Positions 10,578 to 22,863 of a DNA stretch of 26,846 bases are shown here, piece after piece; positions within the stretch are counted from its first letter, which is position 1; each line of letters begins with the position of its first letter. This DNA comes from Pigoraptor chileana (lineage: Eukaryota > Opisthokonta > Filasterea), in contig CALSCR010003769.1 in assembly GCA_943704495.1 (NCBI GenBank), positions 1-26,846 of the forward strand, in the 5' to 3' direction. A model generated the notes under the pieces. That model saw nothing but the letters and a program-made list of their open reading frames with translations. It had not been told where the DNA came from and did no database searches. Both the position numbers and the translations under genes were made by a program.

Positions 10578-12454
10578 ATGGCATCCACGCGGTCGCACCT
10601 AAGCCGCATGGAGCAGGATGGGTTCACTGTTGTCTCCAAACGGCAAGGGCGTGCCCAGAATGCCCCGCTGAGGACCCGCGCGGCCGTGAGTGCGTGCTGC
10701 GGCGACCACGGCGGATCCGGTGACTTTGTGTATCGCAGTGTCCCATCGTTGTCGGGAAGAGGGGGGAGTGGAGTTATGAACGGGATCGAAGGTGTGGGAC
10801 TTCATGGCCATGAAGAAGAAGAGTTGGCTGCGAGGACGCTTGTTGGCCGTGTTGCAAAGGAAAGGTATCTGATGATTATATGGAGAACTCGGAATGCATT
10901 TAATGAACTGCACGTTTCGATGGTGCCACGCATCACTTTCAATCCTGACATTGAAAATACGTTTCCTACTGGCAGGGACGAGCTTGTCCGTTCAGAGTAT
11001 GCGGCGTCAATAGTAGGTGAGAGTGATGTATGCACAGACGACCGAGTTCGATTCCCCGCGACAGCGGTGGACTTGCCTTCTCACGCGTTACAACCGCGCT
11101 TGTGGAGTCCATGGGCACAGCGCCTAAGACCCTGACTTGAATCCTATATGCTACAACCGCGCAGCACTCCTCCGGGGCAGTCTGTGTCCTCCCGTGGAAG
11201 ATTTTGTCTGCTATGGCATCGGCAGCATTGATGGATCAACTAATGCGCGGACACAGATGGCCGTATTCCTCGCATTGTGGGAGCTTATGGCGGTAAGTGT
11301 GGCCACGGCGGCAAGAAACTGCGTGCGCACTGTTTTCCGCAAGAAGTTTCCACTTCGTCACCAAGCATCATCATTCTTTAGTGTGAGCACAAAGTGAAGG
11401 GTCATCCTCTTCCTTTTCACGTTTCTTGGCCGGCCAGCCGCGGGGATCCATCTCTCTCTACGAGCCATACATGACGGCTGTTGAACGCGCGGCTGTCACT
11501 CGGATGGGCTGTGCTCTCATTCCGAACAATGAGGTTGGTCGCGTGGAGTTGAATTTGCACACACACGTGCACCATGTGCACACATACACACACACACCAC
11601 CCACACACACGGAATTTCATTGTTTGCAAGGCACATCCAGTTATTGACGCGATGGACTGTCGTGGTGGCTGATTCCGTCGCCTGATGTTGTTGAATCGAG
11701 CAGGAGGGGAAGCGGTGCGCGGTGCGACCGACGCTGTTCTTCATGCCACACTGCAGCGTCCGCCTGTATAGCAATCTGCTGTGGGCCAACTGGACGAGGG
11801 ACGGGCTCGCCAACATCGCCATTGTTGGCAACAGCTTCGGAAACTACGATTTGAGGTTTGTTGTCATTCTCCCCTTTCGTGGCATTTGTGGCATTTTGCA
11901 CCCGTCACTAGTAACCACAGTACCATTTATAGCTATTGCGAATACGGACTGAAATTGACAGACGCACATACACATGATGCACATGCTCATCCACACGCAC
12001 ATGCCCACACACATTCATGCACATGCACACCGCACATGCACACGCACATGCACACGACAGGTCTCCGCGCGCGCAGCTGGAACTGAAGGCGCCATACATT
12101 GCAAGGGTGGGTCACACTGTTCTCAATGTATATTCCATAGGTACATTTCCCAAAACGCAATAACCTGAATCCTTCATCTTTGAATTGTTTGCAAAATAGA
12201 CTGTCGAGAGGCTGAAGACGACTTTTTTATATTTTGGGTTGGTGATTTCTATACACAAGCAGGCCATTGCCGGCGGACTCGTCGAGGAGACAGGCCTGCC
12301 TCCCCTGGGACCGAATGACGTCACCATGAACGACACATCGCTGCACTGCTTTCCGCGCGGCGCAGTCGCACTGGCAAGTGATGCCATCATGGTGCGCGGC
12401 ACGGAGCCTGCACCGACGGACGCGGCCGCAGACCCCGATTTTGTGGCCGGGTAG
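10578..12454 (+). CDS. SRR1-like protein (SRR1 domain)
   Basis: SRR1-domain protein. The plant member was named for light sensitivity and clock phenotypes; animal SRR1-domain proteins are linked to heme regulation, and the biochemical activity is not settled. Exons: 10578-10864, 10976-11016, 11165-11292, 11438-11533, 11704-11855, 12061-12106, 12200-12454 (TAG); phases all agree, about 334 residues. Seen: DGFTVVSKRQGR near the N-terminus, then across exon joins VCYGIGSIDGSTNARTQMA (family VCYGIGN...QL), LYEPYMT (DPxF-like), IPNNEEGKRCAV (NEEGK), LFFMPHC, LYSNLLWANW and IVGNSFGNYDLR (GNSF), and MNDTSLHCFP (FNDTSIHFF). These are the family's landmarks in order. ATG 10578 has A at -3; an in-frame ATG at 10539 would add 13 residues. 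The exons of 41 and 46 nt are confirmed by phase and motif continuity. Confidence 0.88.
11559..11611. repeat. CA-rich repeat in SRR1 intron
   Basis: Interrupted CA tract inside the intron 11534-11703. Here the sense strand carries CA, opposite to the GT-sense bias seen in most introns of the window. Confidence 0.85.
11965..12058. repeat. CACATG/CACACG minisatellite-like tract in SRR1 intron
   Basis: About 90 nt of CACATGCACACG-type alternating purine-pyrimidine repeats filling the 3' half of intron 11856-12060 and running almost to the acceptor. It is the largest imperfect alternating tract inside a gene of this window. Confidence 0.85.
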
Positions 12455-12472
12455 GCTGCAGCCGTCGCCGTC

Positions 12473-14072
12473 TCAGATGGCCATGCTGAACTGGATGAAC
12501 TGTGGTGTGGTGTGGTGTGGTGTGTGGAAGGGACAGTCGGCAGGGCGGTGAAACATGCATGGCGGATCAGAACGAATTGCGCAAAAACGCACGACTGCAC
12601 ACGGACGAAAACCGGGTGCAACAGCGCGGCGCAACTTACGTCGTCGTAGCTGAGGCTGGCGTATCCCTGGCCGGTGGTGTCGCGGCGGCGGAAGGAATCT
12701 GAGATGAAGCGGAGCTTGGCCGAGCACGCAATCTGCGCAAAGACGACAAATGTAAGGGGGCCGTGAGTGGGGACACCCATGGCGTTCACGTGACTGGGCC
12801 ACTACGGCGGACAGATAGAGAGCGACCACCACCCAGCAGGCACGCAACAGAGGACTACTCTGCTCAAAGCACGGCAGCCCTTGCAGATGGAATGAAGGCA
12901 AGTTCGAGGGAGTGATGGTACGGACAATGCCACTCACAAAGTCATCGAATGTAATCGACGAGCGCCCCCTGCGCGAATAGCGGCGGGTGATGACCTCTGC
13001 GGCGCGCGGACTGATGTTGAATCCTGCACACCCATCCAACACATAAACGAAGAGTGAGCTGTTTTGGTCCCAAATACCCGTTACGTATTGGGCATCAAAT
13101 CGAATGAATTGTGCGTTTGGCAAAAAATACAACCAGGAAGTGACAGACACAATGGCAATACCGTATGACTTGATGGCCTCGTGCAATTCAGCGGTTTCGA
13201 TGGATCCCGAGCGGTCCCTGTCGAAGCGCTCGAATGTCTGGCGCCACTGCTGCACGGCCGCCCACATTTGGCGGTATTCCTCAAAGCCCATCGTGCCAGA
13301 AAGGTCGGTGTCGAGGATGAGAATCAAGAGCCGCGCAGTATCGACGGAGAATTGCGAATAAGGCCCGGCCACGTTGGCGGCCGCGAGGCACCTCTGCAGC
13401 CTGGGCGGCGCATGGCAGAAAGTCAGGAGACCATAAAGCGCGTGACTGGAGTACGTCATTCAGGGATTTCTGCAACTTACTCAGTCATTGCACAAGCAAA
13501 ACAGCATTCATAAGTTAGAATTTGACACTCACTCTTCCGCATCAATCTGACCGTCCGAGCCCGCAACTTGTTGGAAGTTAGCAAACAAGGGATCTGCCAT
13601 GTACTGAGGAGGGAACGCAAACGAGCTGTTTCCCTGTGATGAAATTGGGTTGAGCATTATGATTACTAATCAGTACATGATGTTGTGTCCCATAGTTCGA
13701 TATGAGCCGCATTAGAAACAGAGCACATAGCCATACATGCATTCTCACGCACCTGTCCTTGATTGACGCCCCGGGGACCGCCGTATGCACCAGATGAGCC
13801 TGGATAGCCACCGGGGGCGCCGGGATAGCCTCCTGGGGCACCGGGGTAGCCCTGTGGAGCACCGGGGTAGCCCTGTGGAGCACCGGGGTAGCCCTGTGGG
13901 GCGCCGGGGTAGCCCTGTTGAGGACCGGGGTAGCCGCCGGGAGCACCGGGGTAGCCCTGAGGGAGCAATCAGCGAAAAAGCGCATTCACTAAACTTGTAA
14001 CACATTGGACGCCTTCAAACAATCCGACCAGCAAAAGCGCACACTCACGGGTTGTCCAGGATAATAGCTCAT
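12473..14072 (-). CDS. Penta-EF-hand protein with Gly-Tyr-Pro repeat N-terminus (peflin/ALG-2 type)
   Basis: Calcium-binding adaptor of the PEF family (ALG-2, peflin, sorcin), which links calcium signals to membrane traffic. Exons in reading order: 14072-14049, 13956-13753, 13633-13533, 13400-13162, 13023-12938, 12732-12640, 12499-12473 (TGA); 257 residues. It starts MSYYPGQP. About nine GYPG-type repeat units follow (consensus GYPGAPQ), as in peflin. EF1 is the weak loop around GSDGQIDAEEL. EF2 DTDLSGTMGFEE and EF3 DRDRSGSIETAE are canonical calcium loops. EF4 (YSRRGRSSITFDDF) and EF5 (FRRRDTTGQGYASLSYDD) are degenerate, as expected for the dimerising end of PEF proteins. It ends FIQFSMAI. 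The first and last coding exons are just 24 and 27 nt. It is tail-to-tail with SRR1 and divergent from the stress-protein gene. Confidence 0.93.
13800..13956 (-). repeat. In-frame 21-bp tandem repeat encoding GYPGAPQ
   Basis: Coding tandem repeat in exon 2 of the PEF gene. The unit is 21 bp, with the central copies nearly identical at DNA level and the outer copies diverged to GYPGAPG and GYPGPQQ. The DNA-level identity in the middle points to recent copy-number change. There are no unique spacers between units. Confidence 0.9.
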
Positions 14073-14618
14073 GTTGGCGTTGCTTTACGGTGGGATTCGA
14101 AGGCTTAAATACACGTCTTTAACACTGTTTTCACTCAACAAAGCTGCCTAATCTTTTTTGTTTGTGGTGGAATCATTTGTTGACAGACTCCAGTAGCTCG
14201 TTGTTCGACAAGCTGTGACCGCCTCGCCCCCACAACACAAAATGTGCCGAGTATTCGGATAATAGTTTGACAATTTAATTAGCGAGATATCGGCTGTTCC
14301 AGTTGTGAGATCTCACACCCCATTGAGATCCACTCGGCGTAACTCTGACGCACACAAACACACGCAAGCACACACACGCAAGCACACACACATGCACACA
14401 TGCACAACACACACGCACACATGCGCATGCTTACACACAGGGACACACAGGCACACACACTTCACACACACCTCGTACACGCACAAAACACAACAACACT
14501 GACATCTCCATAAAATACGCAACGAACAAGGTTCCGGTCATTACATGATCCACTTGGAACATTCAACAAGATCGCACTCTCCTGCACAGTGGCACTGCCT
14601 GCTTCACAAGCTACAAAA
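14073..14618. other. Divergent intergenic region, PEF / USP, with long CA tract
   Basis: A 546-nt head-to-head spacer. Positions 14348-14476 are a long interrupted CA tract (units ACACACGCA, ACATGCAC). AT-rich sequence lies around 14255-14290. Unlike the other three divergent spacers it has no CACGTG. No RNA gene is seen. Confidence 0.5.
14348..14476. repeat. Interrupted (CA)n tract
   Basis: About 130 nt of alternating CA with CG and TG interruptions, in the promoter-side spacer about 140 nt before the USP start codon. It is simple sequence with no array structure. Confidence 0.9.
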
Positions 14619-15552
14619 ATGTCTGAGGAGCGCCGAGTTATGATTGCCATCGATGGCAGCACATATAGCGATAAGGCATTCGAGTGGGCTGCCAAAAACT
14701 TTCTCCGCCAGGGCGACGTTCTCACAATTCTCCATGTTTATCCGCCGCCCGTCCTTCCATCCATGAGCTTTGCTTGTGAGTCCTCCACTTGATGTGTGCT
14801 GCATCTCCTCCACAGTTTGTTGCCGATGCGTGCCGATTTCTTGGCGAGCAGTCGAGTGCTTCAACACTAACGCTGATTCCTCTCAAACTCTGGTTTGATT
14901 GCAGATGGGTTTAACCTCCCTTACGATGTCTGGCAGAAGAACATCGAGCAGGTAAGGACTGCAGTTCAAAAGCAAAATGCTTCTTCCAATATTAGTACTT
15001 GTTGTTTGAATCTAATCCGTGGTTGAAATTGAGCCGTGCAGGCCATTGGCGAGGCTCGCGATCTTATCCACAAGTTCGAGCAGCGCTGCAAGGATGCTAA
15101 CGTAAGCATTTTACGACATCAATGAACCACATACGTGACAGCAATTATTGTTGTTGAAATTCCAAACATATTTACTGCTTTGTTTCTTCAGATCCGGTAT
15201 CAGACACTTCTTCTGCACGGCACTCCGGGAGAGATGATCTGCGCGTCAGCGGAGGAGCTCAACCCCGTCGTCCTTATTCTCGGCAGCCGCGGGCTTGGCG
15301 CGGTGAAGCGGTATGCTGCATGCTTATTAGTATCCAGTGAACATGGCGTGGTTGTCTTGTTTGTGCGCGTGTGCATCTGAAATTCGTATTGTTTAGTCTG
15401 CATGATGCGCCTCATCTGCGTCGACAGAGATATTGAATCACTGGTTGTCTTGCAGGGCACTTATCGGGTCTGTGAGCGACTATTGCACCCACAACTGCCC
15501 AAGCCCCGTCATTGTCATCAAGAGCAGCGAGAATGAAAGCAAGGCACAATAG
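14619..15552 (+). CDS. Universal stress protein (UspA domain), ATP-binding type
   Basis: Small soluble single-domain USP. Exons: 14619-14775, 14905-14951, 15042-15101, 15192-15310, 15456-15552 (TAG); 159 residues, the usual single-domain length. Seen: RRVMIAIDGSTYSDKAFEWA (beta-1 with the ATP-contacting Asp and Ser), VLTILHVY (beta-2), TLLLHGTPGEMICASAEE, and LNPVVLILGSRGLGAVKR. The G-2x-G-9x-G-S motif (GSRGLGAVKRALIGS) marks the ATP-binding subfamily, and SVSDYCTHNCPSPVIVIK closes the fold. Its role in the cell cannot be read from sequence; plant and bacterial members act in stress responses. The start ATG has AAA before it. Five exons with ordinary base composition argue against a recent bacterial transfer. 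It is convergent with the diflavin reductase gene. Confidence 0.95.
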
Positions 15553-15898
15553 TTTGTGTCCTTACGATTGCGTCCAAGAAAACTGATGAGTGGATTGTGC
15601 AGACTGCCGGATACACGTCCGTGTCCATCTAAACAAGCAGAACTGCGGTGTACAGGGAATTACAAAAGTACAATACAAAAGCGTGCATATATTCCGAGCT
15701 GTGAGATGATCAGCCCATCGCAACGACCGAAATGAAGCACGAGGTACACACGCAACCCGCACGCAACCCGCACGCAATACGCCCCGCACGCAGCAAGAAA
15801 CACGCAACGCCTCAACAACACTACACGACGCAGAAGCAACATGCGCACCGCAAACACGCACACGCGCAGACAAGAAATATGCCGTCATCACCGTCACA
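15553..15898. other. Convergent intergenic region, USP / NDOR1
   Basis: A 346-nt tail-to-tail spacer that should hold both 3' UTRs. Positions about 15749-15815 contain short tandem copies of an ACGCAACCCGC-like unit and related CGCA-rich sequence. No canonical AATAAA is seen on either strand and there is no RNA gene. Confidence 0.5.
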
Positions 15899-18576
<2,678 letters not shown>

Positions 18577-19056
18577 TGTGCGGCCGGTTTCGCCCATAAC
18601 GAGCGACACGAACGAAGCGAACAAAATCAGCCCGTACGCAGAGCCACACAATAGTAGTGTGTTTGAGTTCAACTGCAATGCTCTTATGCCTCTTGTCTGT
18701 TGCATTTGCCTGTGCATGCGTGCGTGCGTGCGTTGAGTGTCGTGTTGTCGGTATCGTTGTGCATTCACGTGGAGGGGCGTCGCCGATTGGTCGAGACCAA
18801 CAATTGTCCGCTGTTGATTGGGCCGAATGCAAGTCACGTGAGACATTAGTAGCGTCACTGTGACGAGCACTGTGCGGTGACATGGCTCAACCCTCGTGTC
18901 ACTGCGACCACCAAACCGATTTCTAAGTGTAATCATAGTATTCAAACTCTTTCAAGGATTACTCTGGGTGATGACTTTGCGGGCCATACTTACCGCCGAG
19001 TGGACGGCGATCGCACAGTTCTTGTTGGCCTAACACCAGTTTGGGGGCCTTCAAGA
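18577..19056. promoter_or_regulatory. Divergent promoter region, NDOR1 / mitochondrial carrier
   Basis: Head-to-head spacer of about 0.46 kb. Seen: a (TGCG)n tract at about 18715-18733, and CACGTG at 18766-18771 and 18835-18840 (the second within GTCACGTGAG). An inverted repeat TTGGTC-GA-GACCAA lies at 18787-18800, followed by CAATTG, and two ATTGG (inverted CCAAT) elements at about 18786 and 18816. Together they look like a compact promoter core, but activity is inferred. Confidence 0.45.
18787..18800. promoter_or_regulatory. Inverted repeat TTGGTC-GA-GACCAA
   Basis: Six-base arms with a two-base spacer between two CACGTG motifs in the NDOR1/carrier divergent promoter. The left arm overlaps an inverted CCAAT box. 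It is a possible dimeric-factor site and no factor is assigned. Confidence 0.35.
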
Positions 19057-20279
19057 ATGGCCGAACGTGGCGAAAACGCAATGCTCGAAGCATTCAAGAG
19101 CATTTTGGCAGGAACGGTGCGCGAAGTTATTGCTTCAATACATTGCTGTTGATGAATTCCTTCATGATTGATGTGACAGCCGTTTTGCTGTGGTGACAAA
19201 ACGTGTTGATTTTGGTGGCGACCTTCGTCTTTGTTGGCAGGCTGCGGGTATGGCCAGCAAGTCGCTCGAGTATCCCCTCGACACAGTTAAGGTGCTTTTG
19301 CAGACTCAATCGGGCGCGAATCGGGCACAGGTTTATACCGGACCCATCGACTGCATCCGCAAAGTCGTCAAAGCCGAGGGATTTGGTGCTCTGTACAGGG
19401 TGCGTAATTATTTTCATGGCAATTTGCGCCGTTCCGTGGTGTCAGTTCTAAACGATTGCTGTTTTGCGTTATATCACACCAGGGGTTGAGCGCGCCTCTC
19501 GCAGGGGCGATGCTCGAAAATGCCGCCATTTTCACCGCCTTTCGCCAGATGCAAATGCTCATCCAGGACGATGTGCGGCAGCCGCTCGGTGCAAAGCAGG
19601 CGTTTGCGTGCGGCGCAGGCGCGGGCATCTTTTCTGCCGTCGTGTTGTCTCCAATCGAGCTCATCAAGTGCCGCTTGCAGGTGCAGCAAGAGTCGGCGGG
19701 CCAGAAGAAGAAGTACAGCGGCGCGCTGTCGTGCATTGGCGCCATTGCGCGCGAAGAAGGCCTGCGGGGCTTTTATAAGGGATTCTCGGCGTGGGTTTCT
19801 GTGCCCATTTTGCTTCGATGGTTCAGTCTCCTCTTCCCTTTAATGTTCCTTCCTTTGCGAACCGGTAAATGCAAAAGCATACTCATGCGTTTCCCTTGGT
19901 GTTGCACGTTTCAACCGACAGAACTCTGATCCGCGAGATCCCCGGTAACGCGTTTTGGTTTGGTACCTTCCACACTCTATGTAATGCCATGACGCCCGAG
20001 GGCAAATCGCGGGACGATCTCCCTGCGTATGCACTGATTGGGTCCGGTGCTGCAGCGGGGGCGCTCTATTGGGGCGTGCCGTATCCCGCCGATGCCGTCA
20101 AGTCGCGCATGCAGACAATGACGACACCAGGGAGCTTTGTGTCGGTGTTCAGGGATATTGCGCGGGAGAGCGGCATCCGGGGGTTCTACGCAGGATGCCT
20201 CATTACGGTGGCGCGCGCGGCGCCGTCCAACGCGGTGATTTTCACAGTGTATGAGATGACCATGCGGTGGCTTGGATGA
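19057..20279 (+). CDS. Mitochondrial carrier (SLC25), ornithine-carrier-like
   Basis: Inner-membrane solute carrier with six TM helices in three repeats. Exons: 19057-19116, 19241-19399, 19483-19790, 19922-20279 (TGA); 294 residues, the standard length. Carrier signatures PX[DE]XX[KR] in each repeat: PLDTVKVLLQTQ, PIELIKCRLQVQ, PADAVKSRMQTM. The second-half motifs (EGFGALYRG, EGLRGFYKG, SGIRGFYAG) are also present. The PIELIKCRLQVQ and SATLIREIPGNAFWFG stretches recall the ornithine/basic amino-acid carriers (SLC25A15/ORT1 group), but substrate assignment is tentative. Exon 3 ends at GC before GTGGGT: this choice gives GFSATLIREIPG, which fits the family, whereas a donor 5 nt further on breaks the frame. 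The ATG (MAERGENAMLEAF) has A at -3. It is divergent from NDOR1 and convergent with BRX1. Confidence 0.92.
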
Positions 20280-20514
20280 ATATGAAAGGCGCCGTGAACT
20301 GATGGGGTTTGGATTGGATTACAATATATGGAGCATTTTTACTGCTAGAGTCACGTCTATCCGCACTCGACACTCACACACCACGACACACGCCAAACGA
20401 CACCAAATACTTGTGCCAACAATCCGCGACGCCGACGCACGCAACGCAAGCCGCACGCACCCACGCGATCCTCAAACAATCGCAGTCAGTCCCCCTCATT
20501 CCATAGCCAACCGT

Positions 20515-22434
20515 CTACTCGGCGTCAAACACTGTGTCGAGCTCGGAAACGGGCAACTTCGATGCCTCCTGGCGCATCTTTGTCAGCTCCGACGCAACCG
20601 TCCTGTTCTTGTACTTGGTTTCGAGGCGCGCCTTGACGGAGTTCCGGTACTGTGGCAACAATTCAGTCAGTAGAAATGAGCAAAGGCATACACGCAAACT
20701 AAATCAGTACTTTGGGCTCTTCGTGTTTGCCTGCCAGGACACCACAATCAAAGAGGAGACGTTGAATTCAAGCCTGTGTCTTAGGGCCGTGCCTCATGAA
20801 CATAAAAACGGCACAAACACAATACTGACCTCGTTGGGAGAGACATAGTTCGGATTCTCATACAGAGTTGGGCCGCCAAAGCTGCCACCGAAAATGCGAA
20901 TGGGGTTGAGGGTGAAGCGGGGGCCAATCTCGGCGAGTGTTGTCTCGAGTTTGCCCTTCTCACCCATGGTGTCGACAACCTGGTAATTGCGGAACCAAAT
21001 ACGATTGTCCACGACGCTGAAGCTGAGCACGTGGTCGATGAAGGGCTTGCTTTTCGGGTGGCCGCGGGGAGTGCCAAAGACCTGGTGGACGCAGCGCATG
21101 ATTGTGTATTGCGTATGGACACGGAAGTCACAAAGAAGGAAGAAATGACAGTTCATTGCGTATTCTGGAGGCGCCAATCGATTCACGCCACAAGCCAAGG
21201 AGCGCCTAACAGCAGGTTTCGTGCACATCAAGACACAGCTGAGCTAGCACACCCATACGCCCAGCCCAGCCATACGCCCAGCCCAGCCATCGCGTACGCG
21301 CACTCACAACACAAACACAGCAGCGACACCCACCTGGATGAACATTTCTTTCAGCAAAAGCAAATGGGGCTCCTCGTCAAAGGCCTTGTCAAACGAGAGA
21401 ATCGGACGGGATCCCTTGAGACAGTTTCCCGTCAGTTTCATCTCGTCCATCGTGTGAACTGCGGCGGCCGTAACACGCGACGCACAGCCGAACAATATGT
21501 TGTAAGCCCATGCCACACACACATGTACACATGAACGCATACATACGCACACATTTATACGCAACATACCCATACGCGAACATTTGGCATTATTCAAAAC
21601 GCCACAACACCACTTCGATATTTACATTATATTTTACCCACTATTTTCGACATGGAACTTGGCCGATGGTCCATGAGGTGTGCGCGAGACCCAGAGATAC
21701 AGGTCTTGTCGCTTTCGCATCTCGAAGAACACACAACCGTTGCAGCTCTTGAGTTCGCACACTTCGTTCACGACGTGCAAGTTGTCCTTCTTGTCGAGCT
21801 TCACATCTACATAAATCCATCAAACAAAACAGACCGTGCACTTCTTCAATACAACAAATATGGAAATCCATCACATGTCGCAGCATGCAGCATATTATAA
21901 GCCCCGTCACCAATGCAGAATGAGATCGCACTCACCGGCCTTGCTATGGGGCATCAATGAGCGCATATCAGTCATGAGATGGCGAGATCTGCACGCGGAT
22001 ACATGTAAGTGGAATTAGATGCAATACAACATGATGCAGCCTAGTGAGAATATTTTCCATGTCACCACCACTCAACAATAACCCACCGAAAGTTGATGCC
22101 GCGCGAGCAAAAGACAAGGACACGCTGTTTGTTGATGTACTTTGTCTTCAGCACACGATTTGCTGCAACAACAGGGACTTCAGCGGTCCCAGCCGCACTC
22201 GCATCTGCAACCCCACGAGTAAACCAGCTTTCAGTACAGGCACCCAATAATATTCACACATTCGCAGACGCTGTGCGCAGACTACACGTTGCGATTTGTC
22301 TTCCGACCTACAGGAGGCCGTCCACGCCAATCCACAACAACCAACCCACCGCTCGCATCGTTACCATTGCCGTGTGATTCCGCTGCGTCAGGCTTAACGA
22401 CAGGCTGCTTCTGTTGCTTTTTGCTGCGCGCCAT
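20515..22434 (-). CDS. BRX1: Ribosome biogenesis protein BRX1 (Brix domain)
   Basis: Nucleolar assembly factor for the 60S subunit (pre-27S rRNA processing). Exons in reading order: 22434-22365, 22204-22087, 21988-21936, 21806-21642, 21458-21334, 21081-20830, 20649-20515 (TAG); 305 residues. Seen: a basic N-terminus MARSKKQQKQ, then VLVFCSRGINFRSRHLMTDM and LMPHSKADVKLDKKDNL. The middle reads NEVCELKSCNGCVFFE, TPHGPSAKFHVENIHTMDE, KLTGNCLKGSRPILSFD, PRGHPKSKPFIDHVLSFS and NRIWFRNYQ. The last part has LAEIGPRFTLNPIRIF, GGSFGGPTLYENPNYVSPNE and a charged C-tail. These follow human and yeast BRX1 almost block by block, which fixes every exon join. The C-terminal tail is shorter than in human. 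It is divergent from the PPR-like gene. Confidence 0.97.
21254..21287. repeat. 17-bp direct tandem repeat in BRX1 intron
   Basis: Two adjacent identical copies of CATACGCCCAGCCCAGC inside intron 21082-21333. It is a local tandem duplication in the longest BRX1 intron, with no other structure. Confidence 0.85.
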
Positions 22435-22863
22435 TGTGACTGTCACGCTTCTATTCACTTGGATTGAAGCAAATGATGAAGCAATTGCGCACAGTATTCT
22501 ATTTCATACTGCGTGGGCTGCAGTCTGCTGACACGTGCAGGATACCCCACCCCGGATTCAAAAAACACGCGGCTATGAAGCTGTATTGAAATGGACACGA
22601 CTGCCACCCCGACTGCAGTCTCCAGTGACGATTGCTGGTGGCCCCACACGTGCCAATCCACTTCACCAACTGTGCCAAGTAGCTGTTTGAGAAACATAAA
22701 CAGTACGCATAAATCAGTGTCTTAAAATTGGAGGGAACGACGGTCCGAGCAGAAACGAAGTGGTTATGGCGACTTGATCGCGCATGAATATTTGTGTGTT
22801 ACAGAGTGAGTGAGGGCACCGATCTGTCCGTCCCAACTGCGCCGTTAGTGCCGCGCGGGCGGG
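22435..22863. promoter_or_regulatory. Divergent promoter region, BRX1 / PPR-like
   Basis: A 429-nt head-to-head spacer between a 60S assembly factor and a putative organelle protein. CACGTG palindromes lie at 22532-22537 and 22647-22652, roughly symmetric about the middle of the spacer. No TATA box and no RNA gene is seen. Confidence 0.4.

Noticed and set aside
13800-13956. Regular 21-bp repeats as a CRISPR-like array
   Set aside because: Units are contiguous, have no unique spacers, and encode an in-frame peptide repeat of a PEF protein.
14619-15552. Universal stress protein as a recent gene transfer from bacteria
   Set aside because: The gene has four ordinary spliceosomal introns, host-like splice sites and base composition like its neighbours.
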